A DNA stretch of 64,000 bases from Siphonodentalium dalli (taxonomy: Eukaryota; Mollusca; Scaphopoda; Gadilida; Siphonodentaliidae): the NCBI GenBank assembly GCA_032622095.1, contig CP136064.1:132191129-132255128 (forward strand), in the 5' to 3' direction. Numbering within the stretch: position 1 is the first letter of the stretch; every line of letters starts with the position of its first letter. Of the stretch, positions 35,234 through 48,121 are shown piece after piece. A program made the position numbers and the translations under genes. The notes beneath the pieces are model-generated. The model was not told where the DNA came from. It made no database searches and saw only the letters and a program-made list of their open reading frames with translations.

Positions 35234-37828
35234 CACTATTAGAAAAAATACCGCCGCTTTAACGGTCTGAGACCGCGCAACATCGCTGCCAACATTTGAC
35301 CGTTAAACATACGGTCAGGCCGTAGCATGTTCCACGGTACAAAATCGTTTAAGTAACTGGCAGACCGTAACCAGTAACTGTCAGACCGTTGTATTTTTTA
35401 CGGATCAGCACCGTTTAATTAATATCAAGACCGTAACTAATAAAGGTCAGACCAATGGTATTTTTCATGGGTCAACACCAATTTTTTGCTCTTAATTTGC
35501 TAATTTGCCATAGAATTAGCCAGGTTACCATGGTGACAATGTGATTTCCCGGTAGGCATTACGATTCATATGTTTTTGAATGGTCGAAACTAGTATTATT
35601 CGTAACTTAAAAATACATCTTAGTTCTTATGTTACGATCATAGTTTTGATTAAATGTAAATCCTCAATGCATAAAGTGATAGACAATACTTATGAAACTT
35701 TGCAGTTTGCAGAGGATCAAGCTTGTTATCTGCCTCGTAGAATTTAATCCGGAAAAGGTTGCGCACGCGTAATGTGTTCGCCTTTCACTAACTACTGTAT
35801 AAACATGGCTGTAAATAAAAAAAAGAATACTAGTAATAGCTGATAAGCCAACACATCACTATTCAGTTATGAGTAATACTAATTCGACCATTCTAAAACA
35901 TGAATAGGCATGCCCTTTTAAGCAACAAAAAGAACAACAAAGCTCCATGTTTCACAGTGAAAACTCAAATTTATGTACATGTAAAAGTAAAATATCTTAA
36001 TGGCATATTTTTTGGTAACATGTAAGGCGTGAAATTGTCCAGTCACTTGTAAACACAGATTTTGTTTTAACAGGTGAATCCGTACATCATGACAATACAG
36101 TACCAGTCAGAAGAAGTGGTATTTTTAGGCGCACCTTTATTGCGATAACGAGCATGCTTAATTTAGAAAAAGGCGTGATTATAGCACAATACCAAAAATC
36201 TGTCGCGCTTATTATTGCAAGGTTGAACGCAAAATATTACGATACTAAGCGCGCTAAATTTCATACAGACCCGGATAGTGTTATATTTATATTAGATAAA
36301 TACTGTGTATATAGTGTACATATAGTGTACATATAGCATTTACAACTATAAATATATACATATCTAAAACATTGTCTCTATTTATACAATAAACAATATA
36401 GAAGAAGCAATAATTTGATTTAAATGTCACAATTTTTTGAGCGCAATATTAAGCGCAAAATATTGAGATATTAAGCGCGAAATATTGCAATAATATCACA
36501 AGCGACATGCTTATAAGCGTTTCCACTTGCAATATTATTGCGATATTGGGCGCGAAAATAGCACGCTTAATATACCACTTATTTTGACTGGTACTGTATC
36601 TCAATAACAGCTAGTTGGGATTGGAACCTTCAAGACAATAGCAGATCCCATAATAACTGTGCGCAATGACTTGGCGACAATTATTATGATTTCCTGTATT
36701 CGCACATATTCCATGAAATTTTAAAGCATGATGCATCAAACTGTGTACTGTCAGTGAGTCAGTTTGATAAGAACATCCAACCAATAGATTACTCCCGGCA
36801 AATTGTCGTAATAACTTGACTATAACATGGCGAATGATGTAAATGTCTCATATCCACACGTTTCAATGAAAATTGATGAACACAGGATGAATTGGTCCGT
36901 GTAATTGTAAAGTTGGAATTGTAGATATGTGATCATCCGTCACTGCGCGGCGTCAGTTCATTGTTTACGGTGTTGTTGTTGACACTGAAGCTCTTGTGAA
37001 TTACACTGGTGCGTACAGTACATGTACATGTATATCCTCTCTTGTAAATGTACATGCATGTGCTTTGAAACAATCAGATTCAGAACACTGTCAACTGGAT
37101 TGTCAACATTCTAATAGTAATAGCTGCTCGTTGAGTCGTTGTTGTTGTTTATTGTCACTATTGGCTGACATCGAAGCTCGTGTTAATTGTACATGTATCC
37201 TCTTGTGTCAGTAAATGTGCCAGTGTTTTGATACTAAGTCACAACACTGTCAATTACAACATCATCACTGAGTCGAATGAAGTCAGACCCCGGACAACGC
37301 CATGAATCGATTTGGTATGAATCTCTACTCTCTAATTTAGTGGAAATTGTTCATGATTAAGCCGATTTTCACAGAATTGAAACTTGTCCGGTTAGCAATG
37401 GAACCTAAATCAGACCGACTTAACAACTGTCCACAATCTAACAGGTAACAGTTTCCCAAAAAACAATAGTTTGGATCAAATTAAACTTAAACCCGGAATG
37501 AGAATAAGTTAACGTACTCATCAAAATACGTACCGACCGCAAACACAGAATGAATGCCGCAATATTAAGCACATATTAATACGTATTAAATATCAGCAGA
37601 GTAAGATTCAGTCATACTCTATGGAGTCATTGCCGTATATAATATGGTCGCCGATAAATATACTATTGAATTTTGACGGCATGACTTTGAATCACGAAAA
37701 TATTTAATTTAGACACTTTTCATGGGCACATAAAATAACGGTATGGGACCGTCAAACTGATGAAACGTTATGGGACCGTCGATTATGACGGCCCGAAACC
37801 GTCGAACCGACAGTAATTTCTAACAGTG
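35234..37828. mobile_element. CMC-like (CACTA-type) non-autonomous element
   Basis: The left end CACTATTAGAAAAAATACCG and the complement of the right end (CACTGTTAGAAATTACTGTC) form an imperfect terminal repeat of about 40 bp, flanked by TA on both sides (35232-35233, 37829-37830). GACCGT or ACGGTC blocks recur many times just inside both ends, like transposase-binding subterminal repeats. The CACTR start plus subterminal repeats suggests the CMC group. No transposase frame remains. A TA-flanked MITE is nested inside at 36098-36596. Confidence 0.65.
36098..36596. mobile_element. Tc1/mariner-like MITE, TA target
   Basis: Ends CAGTACCAGTCAGAAGAAGT (left) and ACTTATTTTGACTGGTACTG (right) are inverted, with TA duplicated outside (36096-36097, 36597-36598). 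CAGT termini with a TA target fit Tc1/mariner derivatives. The 499-bp interior is full of AAGCGCG and GCAATATTATTGC-type inverted blocks and has no transposase. A 60-codon frame inside is not credible. Confidence 0.8.
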
Positions 37829-37830
37829 TA

Positions 37831-38437
37831 ATAGCATAATTAATATACGGGTTTAAACATATTGTATTCGCTCAATGCAAACTATAAATATAAACAAGGG
37901 CAAAAGGGATGAGATGACAAGTACTGCCACTTACATTAATATCATCTCTCCATTGTCAAAACACTGAATGAACAATAACCGATTTTTATTCCGGCTCTTT
38001 TTTATCAGGCTCCGACTCTATTCCGATTTGTAATACGTTTGTTTAGCTTTTAAGCGAAAAAAAGAACTCTATTGATTGAAAAGTTATTGTAATGGATGCG
38101 TGATGTGTTGATTGTTTCTCACAGACCACATTAATCGCCATACTTTGGTTACTGGGCCAGAAAGTCTGTAGTTAAGAAATTACTCCGACTCTTTTCCGAG
38201 TCCGTGGTTCAGCTCATGATCTAACAGTTATTTATGTTCCGACTCTAACCAGATCAATACATTTTATTCGCCTTGTTTTTCGCTCTCACTTCGATTGGAT
38301 ACGATTATATGAACCGGAATGTGTAGAAATATGTAAAAGGTGTGACCATTTTGAAATATATTGTCAAATTCGATGTATTTATTTTGCGAATAGTCTAAAG
38401 TCCTATATGGAGAATATCTATTATCTATTTTCAACAT
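37831..38437. other. no recognised gene
   Basis: AT-rich DNA between two repeat elements, with nothing recognisable. Confidence 0.5.
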
Positions 38438-38909
38438 ATATGTGACCCGCCATATCAAATCTAGTCGTGTAAGTCGGGATTTGTTTACCCTGTGCCAATG
38501 CATTCTCTTATATATGCGAGTCGACCATAGGTCGCCTGGCATATATAAGAAAATGCATTGGCCTAACAATTTTTTATCATTTTTTTTAAATAAATGTTTC
38601 TTACATTTTTTAGGACATAAAATAAAAAACATCCATTACCCTGCAGGGAGCCCCACACATATATAGAAGCATATAGAAGAGTGTCGTCTGCTCATGTTTG
38701 TCTGGGGCTCTGTATGGTAAAATTATAAAATTGTTAAAGAATACAAGAAAAAATTATTAAAATTGTAAAAAATTGTTAGGCCAATGCATTCTCTTATATA
38801 TGCGAGGCGACCTATGGTCGACTCGCATATATAAGAGAATGCATTGGCACATGGTAAAAATATCCCGACTTACGACTGTATTTGATATGGCGGGTCACAT
38901 ATGTTATGT
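38438..38909. repeat. palindromic element, about 470 bp
   Basis: CATATATGTGACCCGCCATA at the left is complemented by TATGGCGGGTCACATATG at the right (ends 38909). Each arm contains a further 69-bp hairpin starting GCCAATGCATTCTCTTATAT (38494-38562, 38780-38848), giving a hairpin-within-hairpin plan. Probably a MITE. Confidence 0.8.
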
Positions 38910-39722
38910 ATATTTGTCCCCTAGCTAAATTGGGGGACTACTATCTACATGTATAGATGGCTACAAAGGCGTCTAACTTGGATATTTTATGGGGACATCT
39001 ACTGGTATTATTTATAAAGTTGGCAAAGTAACGGTGTCGGAGACGGGAATGGGATCCGGGATATTTCCCCCAACCATGTATATGTGTATTTACATGTAAG
39101 CAGGTCCGACTTATATGTAGGCACCTCCATTGGTCTGGGATCGTCGGAGTAAGGCATTGGAGTCGAGGTAGAGATTATAATTATTATAAAATTGTTACAG
39201 AATACAAGAAAAAATTATTAAAATTGTAAAAAATTGTTAGGCCAATGCATTCTCTTATATATGCGAGGCGACCTATGGTCGAATCGTAAATATAAGAGAA
39301 TGCATTGGCACAGGGTAAAAAAAATCCCGACTTACGACTGGATTTGATATGGCGGGTCACATATGTTATGTCTCTTTGTCCCCTAGCGAAATTGGGGGCC
39401 TACTATCTACATGTATAGATGGCTACAAAGGCGTCTAACTTGGATATTTTATGGGGACATCTACTGGTATTATTTATAAAGTTGGCAAAGTAACGGTGTC
39501 GGAGACGGGAATGGGATCCGGGATATTCCCCCAACCATTTGTATGTGTATTTACATGTAAGCAGACCAGACTTATATGTAGGCACCTCCATTGGTCTGGG
39601 ATCGTCGGAGTAAGGCATTGGAGTCGAGGTAGAGATTATAAAAATTATAAAATTGTTAAAGAATACAAGAAAAAAATATTATAATTGTAAAAAATTGTTA
39701 GGCCAATGCATTCTCTTATTGG
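38718..39722. repeat. 462-bp tandem segmental duplication, 2.2 copies
   Basis: The segment beginning AATTATAAAATTGTTA is present at about 38719, 39180 and 39640, with a 462-bp offset confirmed by the block around 38943 and 39405. Each full copy carries one 69-bp hairpin (38780-38848; 39241-39309) and a unique-looking block ending near GTCGAGGTAGAGATTAT. The third copy stops within the hairpin at about 39720. Frames inside are mirrored noise. Confidence 0.85.
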
Positions 39723-39739
39723 AATCGAGGTAGAGATTA

Positions 39740-41287
39740 TGGTCGTGGCCGGGTCACAAACTGGAGTTTTGATTGAGTTTGTTTTTTGTTTTTTTTTAGA
39801 TCATGCAGTTTGGGCTGGATACTGTTGGAGCGGGTCTCTAACCCGCGATGGGCGAAAAACGGGATCGATTGCCTAGTCTTTTCTGAGCTGAGGGACATCC
39901 GGATGTGACATTCCGGTCGTAACATAACAATAGAATATCAGTATAAATCAATGGAGATATATAACTGAGCCAGAGCTTGCCTCCGCCCATACATTCTGAT
40001 ATATTATGATTGAATACAGATATCACCATTATTAGACAGTCGGAGTCAGGAGTTGGGAGTTGACATCGGAAGTATACTATATAACAATTTATAAATATCT
40101 GTTTTAGAAATGTATGTGGGAATATTTAGATGGCTCAATTCAAAGGAATTTTGCGGGAAATCTAATTTTTGGGCTGTCGAGAATCATGGATGATGTTCAG
40201 CACCGAAAAGTTTTGCTGTCGTTTCCCACAATACTTATATCCATACAGAGCCGTGCGGTTCTGGGGAGACAGAAAAACATAGCCACAAATATTATTATAT
40301 GTTATTATATGCCTCCATATAACGAAACGGCTATTTTAATCCAATGCCACATGCATATTATAATAAATTACAAATAGGCCTACATCACACATATAATATG
40401 CTACACTCATTTTGGGAACTTTCCATATACATTGCGTACTTTCAGATTATATCCATGAAGGTATCGTTGGATTTATATGCTCAGCTTGGTTGATTAGATG
40501 TTGCTATTTGATTTATCGTAAACACGATGCGAAGTGAGGACGGTGGTGTGTTAATGATGATAGACTATATAACGGGAAAGACGAAGCAACATCACGTTAT
40601 TAGAGTCGGAACCGATCAGTTCGGAGCCAATGCAACACTTTTAATTTGAAGTTTTATATCATAAAGAGTCAATACCAGCAGATGACACTATAGATCACCG
40701 TTGACCTGATTGTGTGCCTTATGAGTTTTATTTACGCTCAATAGCAATTGCTGGAGTTTTGATATTTTTTTCGCGAATTCTTTACTGATCACGGCATCGA
40801 TTGAGCAGAATAATAGCGTTTGGTGCCAAATTAACGATCTTGTGCTTGCTACAAACTGATTCCACAAAGAATGTTAAGAGCCGATTAAGAAGATCGCACT
40901 AATAATTAGCATTTTAACGATGTTCCAGTTGTTTTCTTTAAAAAATCACTGTTAAAATCGTGTTATAGTCGGAACCGAAATCGCGTTAGATCCAAAACTG
41001 CAGGAATCGTTGAACCCCAGTGAAAGATACTTAAAGGAATACTGTACTCAAATGTTGTTGATTGTTTCTATAGTCTCTGCTTCGTAGAACAATATCTCCA
41101 TTATTTGAAATTATGTTGAGTACGAAGTAATGTTGTATAATGTTACGAATGGCAGATTAGCCGGAATGCGAAAATAGAACCATCGTTCTATATATTATCA
41201 TTTTTAAATCGTTGTTATTACCAGGAATTTATTGAAATTGGCGTACAGTACCCCTTTAAGCTGAGCGACGCGCTAGAGAAGGCTTAA
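39740..41287. other. no recognised gene
   Basis: An 87-codon frame at 40114-40377 has no motif and AT-rich codons; I do not support it. Otherwise unstructured. Confidence 0.45.
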
Positions 41288-41362
41288 ATGAGAGAGAGAG
41301 ATAGAGAGAGAGATAGAGCGATAGAGCGAGAGAGAGGGAGAGTGAGTGATAGAGTGGCAGAG
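41288..41362. repeat. (GA)n-rich microsatellite
   Basis: Interrupted GAGAGATAGAGAGAG-type simple repeat. Confidence 0.9.
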
Positions 41363-41482
41363 CAGCAGTGATATAAGTATTGCATGTGCATACGTGGTGT
41401 CGACAGCATTATTGTGTTCGATATCTATCGTTCGATAGGAAACTACATGCAGTAGCTATATAACAGTAGAGATATTTAATAT

Positions 41483-42107
41483 GTCATCAACCAGGGGGGG
41501 GCCGAATTTTTTTTACGAGACATGAGGTGTGGGGGGGGTGGGTACCCGAGGCCGGAAACAGTTTTTGACCACCTTTTTTGCATTTTTTTTTCATTGACAT
41601 ATTTTCAACTGTTTTAAACATATTTGTTTATATGTTGTGGCTTGTTGCAATATGAGAAGCACTAATACATTCAATATTGTTATAATTACCCCCATAAGTT
41701 GATATAAAATGGAAAAATAGTGAATATTGTGGGGGTGGGTCCCAAAATTTTCATTGATTTTTTTTGCGCGCAATTTTTTTTTATTGTGTCTGTTTCAGCT
41801 TGCTTGGCAGTTTTTATATTGAAAATTGTCTAGTTCACGGTGTAGATCAATAAAAAAATACTTCAGATAGCTCTAGGGTAGGATGAACTTAATGCAGTCT
41901 GACAATATCAGCTAACAACTCATGACAGAATATTGCAATAATTATTATACTTCATGACAGTCTCTTTAATCATACAGTTAGTTGATGCATGAGTGTAATG
42001 TATGAACTAAATATTTGTAGTGTGGGTGGGTGTACAAAAATGGAAATGTAAAAAAAGACCCCCACGTCTCGCAACTGTTTTACGCCCCCCCCCCCCCTGC
42101 ATCAACG
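41483..42107. mobile_element. inverted-repeat element with poly-G/poly-C ends
   Basis: The left end reads ATCAACCAGGGGGGGGCC followed by ACGAGACATGAGGTG; the right end holds the complement (CACGTCTCG, then TACG, a 13-C run and TGCATCAA). The interior of about 600 bp is AT-rich without frames of note. The ends are approximate. Confidence 0.5.
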
Positions 42108-42254
42108 TAGTTTTTCGGTTGATCTATGAGCGTATAGACCGATCAGTAGACGAATAACATCTGTATAATTCCGCGAAGCGGATTATACTAAGTATGTTAT
42201 TCGTCTACTGATCGGTCTATACGCTCATAGATCAACCGAAAAACGACGTTGATG
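42100..42254. repeat. near-perfect 150-bp hairpin, tip CCGCGAAGCGG
   Basis: CATCAACGTAGTTTTTCGG at the left pairs with CCGAAAAACGACGTTGATG at the right; the arms of about 70 bp meet at CCGCGAAGCGG (centre 42176). A near-perfect arm match implies a recent origin. Likely a hairpin MITE. Confidence 0.85.
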
Positions 42255-43350
42255 GCTTATAATTACAACTATAACACTTTATTTTCAGCTATCTACTATT
42301 AATCCATCTCAGAAAATTAATTGCCAAAACATGATTTTCCGTTGGACGATCTCAAAATTTGGTTGATGGGCCGAAAAAAATTGGCCGAAATTGTCAACGA
42401 GCAATTTCGTCAAGCAAACTTTCAGAAAATAAATATTTACGCTTCAACTTCAATTTTCAGCAATGAACAATCCATGATTTGGCTACGATTTACGTTTAAA
42501 ATGACTCAACAACAACCCAATACTTATCAACACACACAGAGTCGAATCCGTGATCTCCGGTAAAATTATTAACTCCAGACCAGTCCAGACTCCAGTCCGA
42601 TCATGGCGATGTAATTTGTAAACAAATGCCCTGATCATATCTAATGTGCTCGTGACAAATGTCATGTCATTAGCATTGTAATAAAGCTGAAAAATGTTAA
42701 AAGGGTTGTAATCGGGTAACACATTTTATTTATTTCCAATAAATTTTGCCATGTTGATCAGCCTGATTTATGATAAGTTGTGTTCACAGCAGTAACTATA
42801 CACGTTGTCATAGACGCTTTTTCGAAAATTGGACAAATAAAAAACGCGGCACGAACTTTGAGTGTTCAATCGAGCTTTACAAAAACATGAATACGGCTGA
42901 AATGAACAGACATAAGTATAGTATAGTGTAGATAAGAAGCAGAGACATGGAATATAGACATAGACTACTTGTTCAAATGTTTCTAACATTGAGTTTTCGA
43001 GTTGTTTTTTCACTGAAATTCGAATGGAATTCTCGTTCCGCGCTTTCGCGTCATCCGGGGACGTCGTGTGGGGCGACGGTTATAGACTCGCCCAATTTTC
43101 TTAAAGTGTCACTACGCGATGTGACTCGTCTACTGCAAAGTCTATGCACTGATAGACGCAGGTCACGCGGTAGCCTCTCGACCAATCAAATGCCCGCATT
43201 TCGACGAAAACGAAAGTAGTTGTAATTATACAACGATATAGGTTCATATTGGACTTATTTGATTCTAAAATAATTAAGCCCATAGTGGACTTATACCTGG
43301 TATTCCGTTGAATCGCGGACCATAGTGAAAATACATTATAATGAGCATAC
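42255..43350. other. no recognised gene
   Basis: A frame at 42321-42563 (+, 80 codons) begins with a protein-like stretch but no family is recognised. Left unannotated as a gene. Confidence 0.4.
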
Positions 43351-43508
43351 GTTCTCGTGAAAATAAGCACAACACAGGCTTATTTAATATTAAAATAGTC
43401 TCACATAGGGCTCTTTTAATAACCAGCGTCCCATATAGATCCTATTTGAGTTTGAGCCTATTTCGCGCAATTATAAAAAGCCCGTATTGTGCTTAATTTG
43501 ACGAGAAC
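43351..43508. mobile_element. short MITE with about 40-bp inverted ends
   Basis: The left GTTCTCGTGAAAATAAGCAC and the complement of the right end (GTTCTCGTCAAATTAAGCAC) match, followed on both sides by an (A)CA(C/A)GGCTT-type block. 158 bp, no coding capacity. Confidence 0.7.
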
Positions 43509-44767
43509 CGGCTGTGTATTCACATCAAAAGGTATCAAACTGTTCTATAGCCTCATATCATGTAAGTCTTTCGTCAGCATATAGCGTGGATTCAAAGAAA
43601 AATGCATTGCATTGACACCGGACCTGGAATTGTATAACATTATAACGCCGCTTCCCAAACGAGAAATATTTCGGAGGTTTCTGCTTAGAAGTTTCGAATT
43701 TCATTTGCTTTTTAAACATCCTCCAGATGAGAGTCTCTGCAGTGACGTTCCGCGGAATTCCACCATGCGATACATTTTAGAGACGAATACGGATGAAGTC
43801 AGTTGCATTTCGGAGGTCATCATCAGTTACATTCGCAAAACGGTGAGGGAGCAGTGAAATAAGATAATTGGCGTTAAGTACATTGCCTACCTTGTAGGTT
43901 GTCACAACCAGTTTCTTGTATAAGGCGTTCGCGAGGCACGGATCGTACTACAGCCTTGCTTCGTCGTACTAAACTCATTTTAGTTATCAAGAAGGCATAA
44001 GGTGGCGCCAAAACAAACTGGGCTCGTATACTCAAGTAAGGGGTGTACGTGTGGCAGTAAATCGTTTCCAGTGAGGTACGATAAATCCATTAAGCATATA
44101 TTTTAAGTTCCGTAGCTGGACTGAAATGTGCACGATTACATAAATGTTCAATGTGAGTATTTCACGAAAAATTCAGCATGCAAATCAAGTCCCAAACGTA
44201 TCTTGAACCAGTATTGATAACTGGTCTCCTTTGTCGACTTTGGTTTTCTTTTGGTGCATCAAATGCCACCAGCCAATTTGTTAATAATAACCAACCGTCA
44301 ATAGTAAACATGTTATAATTAAGTGTCTAGTTTATGGCGGGGCGTGAGTTAAACAATTATTGCCGCATCCAATAATGTGAATAATTCGGTAGTATATCAA
44401 GCAAATGTTACACATAAATGTTTCCATCAATGAGGTAGAGAAACATCGATATTATATATTTCGTGGAAACCAAAATAACCGTATTACAGACCATAAATGT
44501 GTACATCGAAAATAGGTGACTTAAAAACAATTTTAAGTCATAGCATACTTGATTGTAATCTCGTCGATGTTGAGATTAAGTGTGGAACATGAAAGGCCGT
44601 CTGTTTGCTCCAGTTTTGATGGAATATGCACATGCTTCACGAAAATGAATGAAGTAATACGTGGACGACTGAAAATTGTTGAAAAAAGATAGATTACCTC
44701 TCCAAAATAGTACACTCTGCCGAGACATTTTTTTTAAATAAGCTATGAGGCAGTTATATCTATCGAA
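43509..44767. other. no recognised gene
   Basis: An 81-codon frame at 43612-43857 is somewhat protein-like but has no recognised motif and no second supporting feature. Confidence 0.4.
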
Positions 44768-45054
44768 GATGAAATTATTCCGGACATCTTAGAATGAATA
44801 AGGGCTTCAGAAGATGGACTAACAGAAACAACTGTTTATGTTGATGCAAAATTCGAGGACACTGACAAAGCCACAGCGGAACTGTTACAACCCAAGGTAT
44901 CTTTGAAGAAATCATTAACTCATTTCTAAAGAAAGACACCGGATTGAGTGATGCTCACACAAAGGTTGATATTTGGGGATGCAAATGGAATGTCTTCATC
45001 AAAGGTGGCCAAGGAACAACCAAAGGAAACTCACAAGAACACAAAGAAAAGTGA
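44768..45054 (+). pseudogene. decayed coding fragment, unrecognised
   Basis: The first frame reads through DEIIPDILE, a TGA (44795-44797), then ASEDGLTETTVYVDAKFED. Near 44896 sense jumps frame and continues through GIFEEIINSFLKK and VDIWGCKWNVFIKGGQG, ending at TGA (45052-45054). The two parts abut, are strongly protein-like and differ in codon choice from the flanks, which suggests one former exon or transposon ORF with a stop and a frameshift. I do not recognise the family. Confidence 0.35.
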
Positions 45055-45147
45055 CAGGCGTCTGTCATAAACAGACTTATGCAAGTATGGAAGTAAATCA
45101 ATTTGCTGCATATCATCGATTTCCCACAGGATATGATAAACGGGTAG

Positions 45148-45287
45148 GGTTCTCTATTCCGAAGGTTCATTATTCCGAATGTTCGCTATTCCGAAGGTTC
45201 ATTATTCCGAGGGTTCCCTATTCCGAAGGTTCATTCCGACGGTTCCCTATTCCGAATGTTCGTTATTCCGAAGGTTTTCTATTCTGG
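45148..45287. repeat. 15-bp minisatellite (ATTCCGAAGGTTCGC type)
   Basis: About nine units of roughly 15 bp, each with TATTCCGAA(G/T)GTTC. The same minisatellite recurs inverted at 60006-60132. The 15-bp period keeps all frames open, so open frames over it are not evidence of a gene. Confidence 0.9.
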
Positions 45288-46410
45288 GCGTATTTAACCA
45301 GAAATGAATCAAAATTTGCACCCCCACAAAAAACCATACGAGGAATGAAACATACTATTACGATAGTATTAACATATAGTAGGGCCCACATTTATAAACC
45401 CAATTCTAATTCCCAAATTGTCCCAGGTGTCGGTTATTATTAGCAAGAAGAAAGTGTCAGTTTACCGTTTATTATGCAAAGTTGAAAACACGATGACTGC
45501 ATGACTGAAATAAACTACATGTGAAAGATACAGTCTGTCCGAACAGGCAATCTGTATTTGAAAGAAATCAAACGCCAGATTACATATATAAAATATATGC
45601 CATATTATATACCATTTGAAAAAGGAAGCTATCTGACATTGTATTTTCAACTTTCCGGTTTTATAAACCAGTATAATAAACATGTTGTTTTTGTTGAGTT
45701 ACCAACGTGTTTTTGTGCTGCAGTTTCATCTGGTTTTGTTGCGCAAAGTGTACTATTTTTAATGGAGGCGGGAATAACTATATTTTAAAGATAGTTATCT
45801 CCCTTCCATTGAAAATACATTTTTAGTTTAAATTCTGGGAGCCATAACGGGGGAGTCTTTTTATGATTCAGCAGTTTTCTATTTTCTCTATGTGCATCTT
45901 CTGCGACACGAACGTTTCAAATGGTGATGAATTATAGTATAGTGGGGGGTTTCCTCAGTGTTGAGTGTGTTGCTTATTGCATAGTATTTCCGTAATGTTT
46001 GTTTACATACCACACAGTACTAGTATTAACATCACAGTAACATGACAATAACATGCAATTCATGCGATATTTATGATTGGAATAAGAACGGAATTTGTCT
46101 ATAAATTAACAATATTTTTGTTTATGGCAGTTTTAACGGATGTGACTATTTTAACATCAATACCCAATACCAACACTTACTACCCCGCTGGACAAAACAG
46201 GTGTCCATTGGCACCGCGGTGTATTTGCGGGGTCGGGTTTTTTGGCCCCGAGTGAATTAAAGTGTCATTGAAATAATCGGTTTCACCAAATAAACATCCA
46301 TATATTCAAAATACCAGTTTTTTGGAGCAGATTTAGGTAGACCATTTTGGACGCCATCATGGAATTTAATTTGTTTGTTTAATTTTCACTCATATTTATT
46401 AGTTATGCGG
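45288..46410. other. no recognised gene
   Basis: A 76-codon frame at 45558-45788 and its reverse shadow lack motifs. An ACCATTTTGGACGCCATCATGG block lies at about 46339-46361. Confidence 0.45.
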
Positions 46411-46610
46411 ATTAAACCTCACATCCTTATATTGGTTATGTAGATGGAGTTATCATTAAACCTCACATCCTTATACTGATTATCTAGATGGATATGCATT
46501 ATACATCACATCTTTATGGTTATGTTGATGGAGTTATTATTAAACATCACATCCTTATATTGGTTAGGTTATGTAGATGGAGTTATCATTAAACCTCACA
46601 TCAATGAGTT
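46411..46610. repeat. 44-bp minisatellite, about 4-5 copies
   Basis: TTAAACCTCACATCCTTAT recurs at 46412 and 46456 and, diverged, near 46500, 46543 and 46590, separated by TATGTAGATGGAGTTATC. Confidence 0.85.
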
Positions 46611-46887
46611 GGGGATTTTGGACCTTGACTTGGGACCTTTGGTTTTGAACGCAGTTCACCTCACAAATGTGAGTACACCTAATACACAAATTTCTTATGT
46701 AGCCGTGTTTTCACCAGAGTTTTTCTCGGATAAGGTGAGTTTGAAGCCTGTTTACATTTCGAAATGTTGTCAGTGTTGTATCGTCTGCAGCGGAACTCGG
46801 CATGTTGAAGCAAAAGTTACAACGCATTGTATGATTTCGGCATATTGTTGAACAGAAGAGAAATACATAATACAAATTAGTATCAAA

Positions 46888-47530
46888 TAGAACCGATATA
46901 AATTTGTAGAGCGATAACGACCAATGTTGACATATTATGCATCTCAACTCTACTGTTGCAACAAGGCTACTAGTATAAAATTGGGGTCAGAATCTTAGTT
47001 ATCTCTATATAGTGCCAGAATAGTCATTTATGGACTTTTATAGTGGTACAATGCAAATTAAAATCAAATGATAAAAATACATGTATGTATGTAACACAAC
47101 TATACTGATGAAAAGAAAAAAAATTGGGCCGGGATTAGATGTTGGGTATGGGGTTCATACCGATGAACCGATATAAATCAGTAGAGCAATAAAGACCAAT
47201 GTTGACACAAAATTAAAAGCGACTCTACTGTCGCGGAAAAGCTATAAAATGGGGTGGGGTGTCTGAAATTATCTCCATTTCTATAGATGGTGATTTTATA
47301 GTAAGGAATAGCAAATGATGTAAGTATATAGTGATATACCATATACATTAGTATCACATGATAACATATACACATAATGGCTAATGCGACACTCTGATGA
47401 AAAAATAAATTGGGGGGGGGGGCAGGCTCAGGCTATATGGGGGAAATATGGGTTGATACCGATAGACTGGAATAAATTTGTCGAGTGATAATTACCAATG
47501 TTGACGTAACCAGACTATACTTTCGCATAA
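46888..47530. repeat. about 280-bp degenerate tandem repeats, 3 copies
   Basis: Blocks reading ACCGATA..AAAT..GTAGAG..A..ACCAATGTTGAC occur near 46890, 47167 and 47458, followed each time by a CTCTACTGT- or CTATACTTT-like block and a G-rich stretch. A 10-G run lies at about 47413. Confidence 0.65.
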
Positions 47531-48081
47531 TTTGCCAAAAAACCGAAAGTTTAATAAATATTACGAGACATGCATGTCATGTGTCAAAAGTTACTCAAAA
47601 CATATCAATATATGCATACATGCAACTAAGAATATTCAAATTTAAATCCAACCACAAAGTAAAATGCTTCCGATCCGAATTCATCTTCAAGTGAGCCTGA
47701 GCCTGGGCATGATTGTACGATTTGATCTGGAAGAGGCGCATTGTTTACGATGACGTCATTTCGCGCGTACTTAACCCTCTCCAGTTTCAATGGCATTTCA
47801 ATTGGTTGAAATTGAAATTTCTCACGTTTCGGCTCCACCTGAATCTAGTTACCCAATTGGCAAAAATACCTTAGCAGTACCTCTTAGTTTTATAAGTTAG
47901 AACTCTAATTTTATGACGATATGAGATTAACATCATAATATGAAACTGGCGGTGTTATCCAAGGGTGTGCTTTGATAATGATTATAATTTTATTTTGCGA
48001 TCAAACGTCAGTGCAGCTCAACAGAAACGCATGGGCACTTGTTCAGTTCAGCAGAAACGCATGAGTCCTACGATTATAGTA
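47531..48081. other. no recognised gene
   Basis: It holds a 36-bp direct repeat with CAGAAACGCATG at about 48020 and 48056. No gene seen. Confidence 0.45.
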
Positions 48082-48121
48082 CACCCACTGGACGCGGCTT
48101 TGCCGCGTCGATCAGTGGGTG
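48082..48121. repeat. hairpin CACCCACTG / CAGTGGGTG with GACGCGG tip
   Basis: A 40-bp near-perfect inverted repeat: CACCCACTG, GACGCGG, CTTTG, CCGCGTC, CAGTGGGTG. It may be the relic of a hairpin MITE. Confidence 0.75.

Noticed and set aside
38438..39722. CRISPR-like array
   Set aside because: Only two or three long copies of 462 bp in a eukaryotic repeat context, without short regular repeats and unique spacers.
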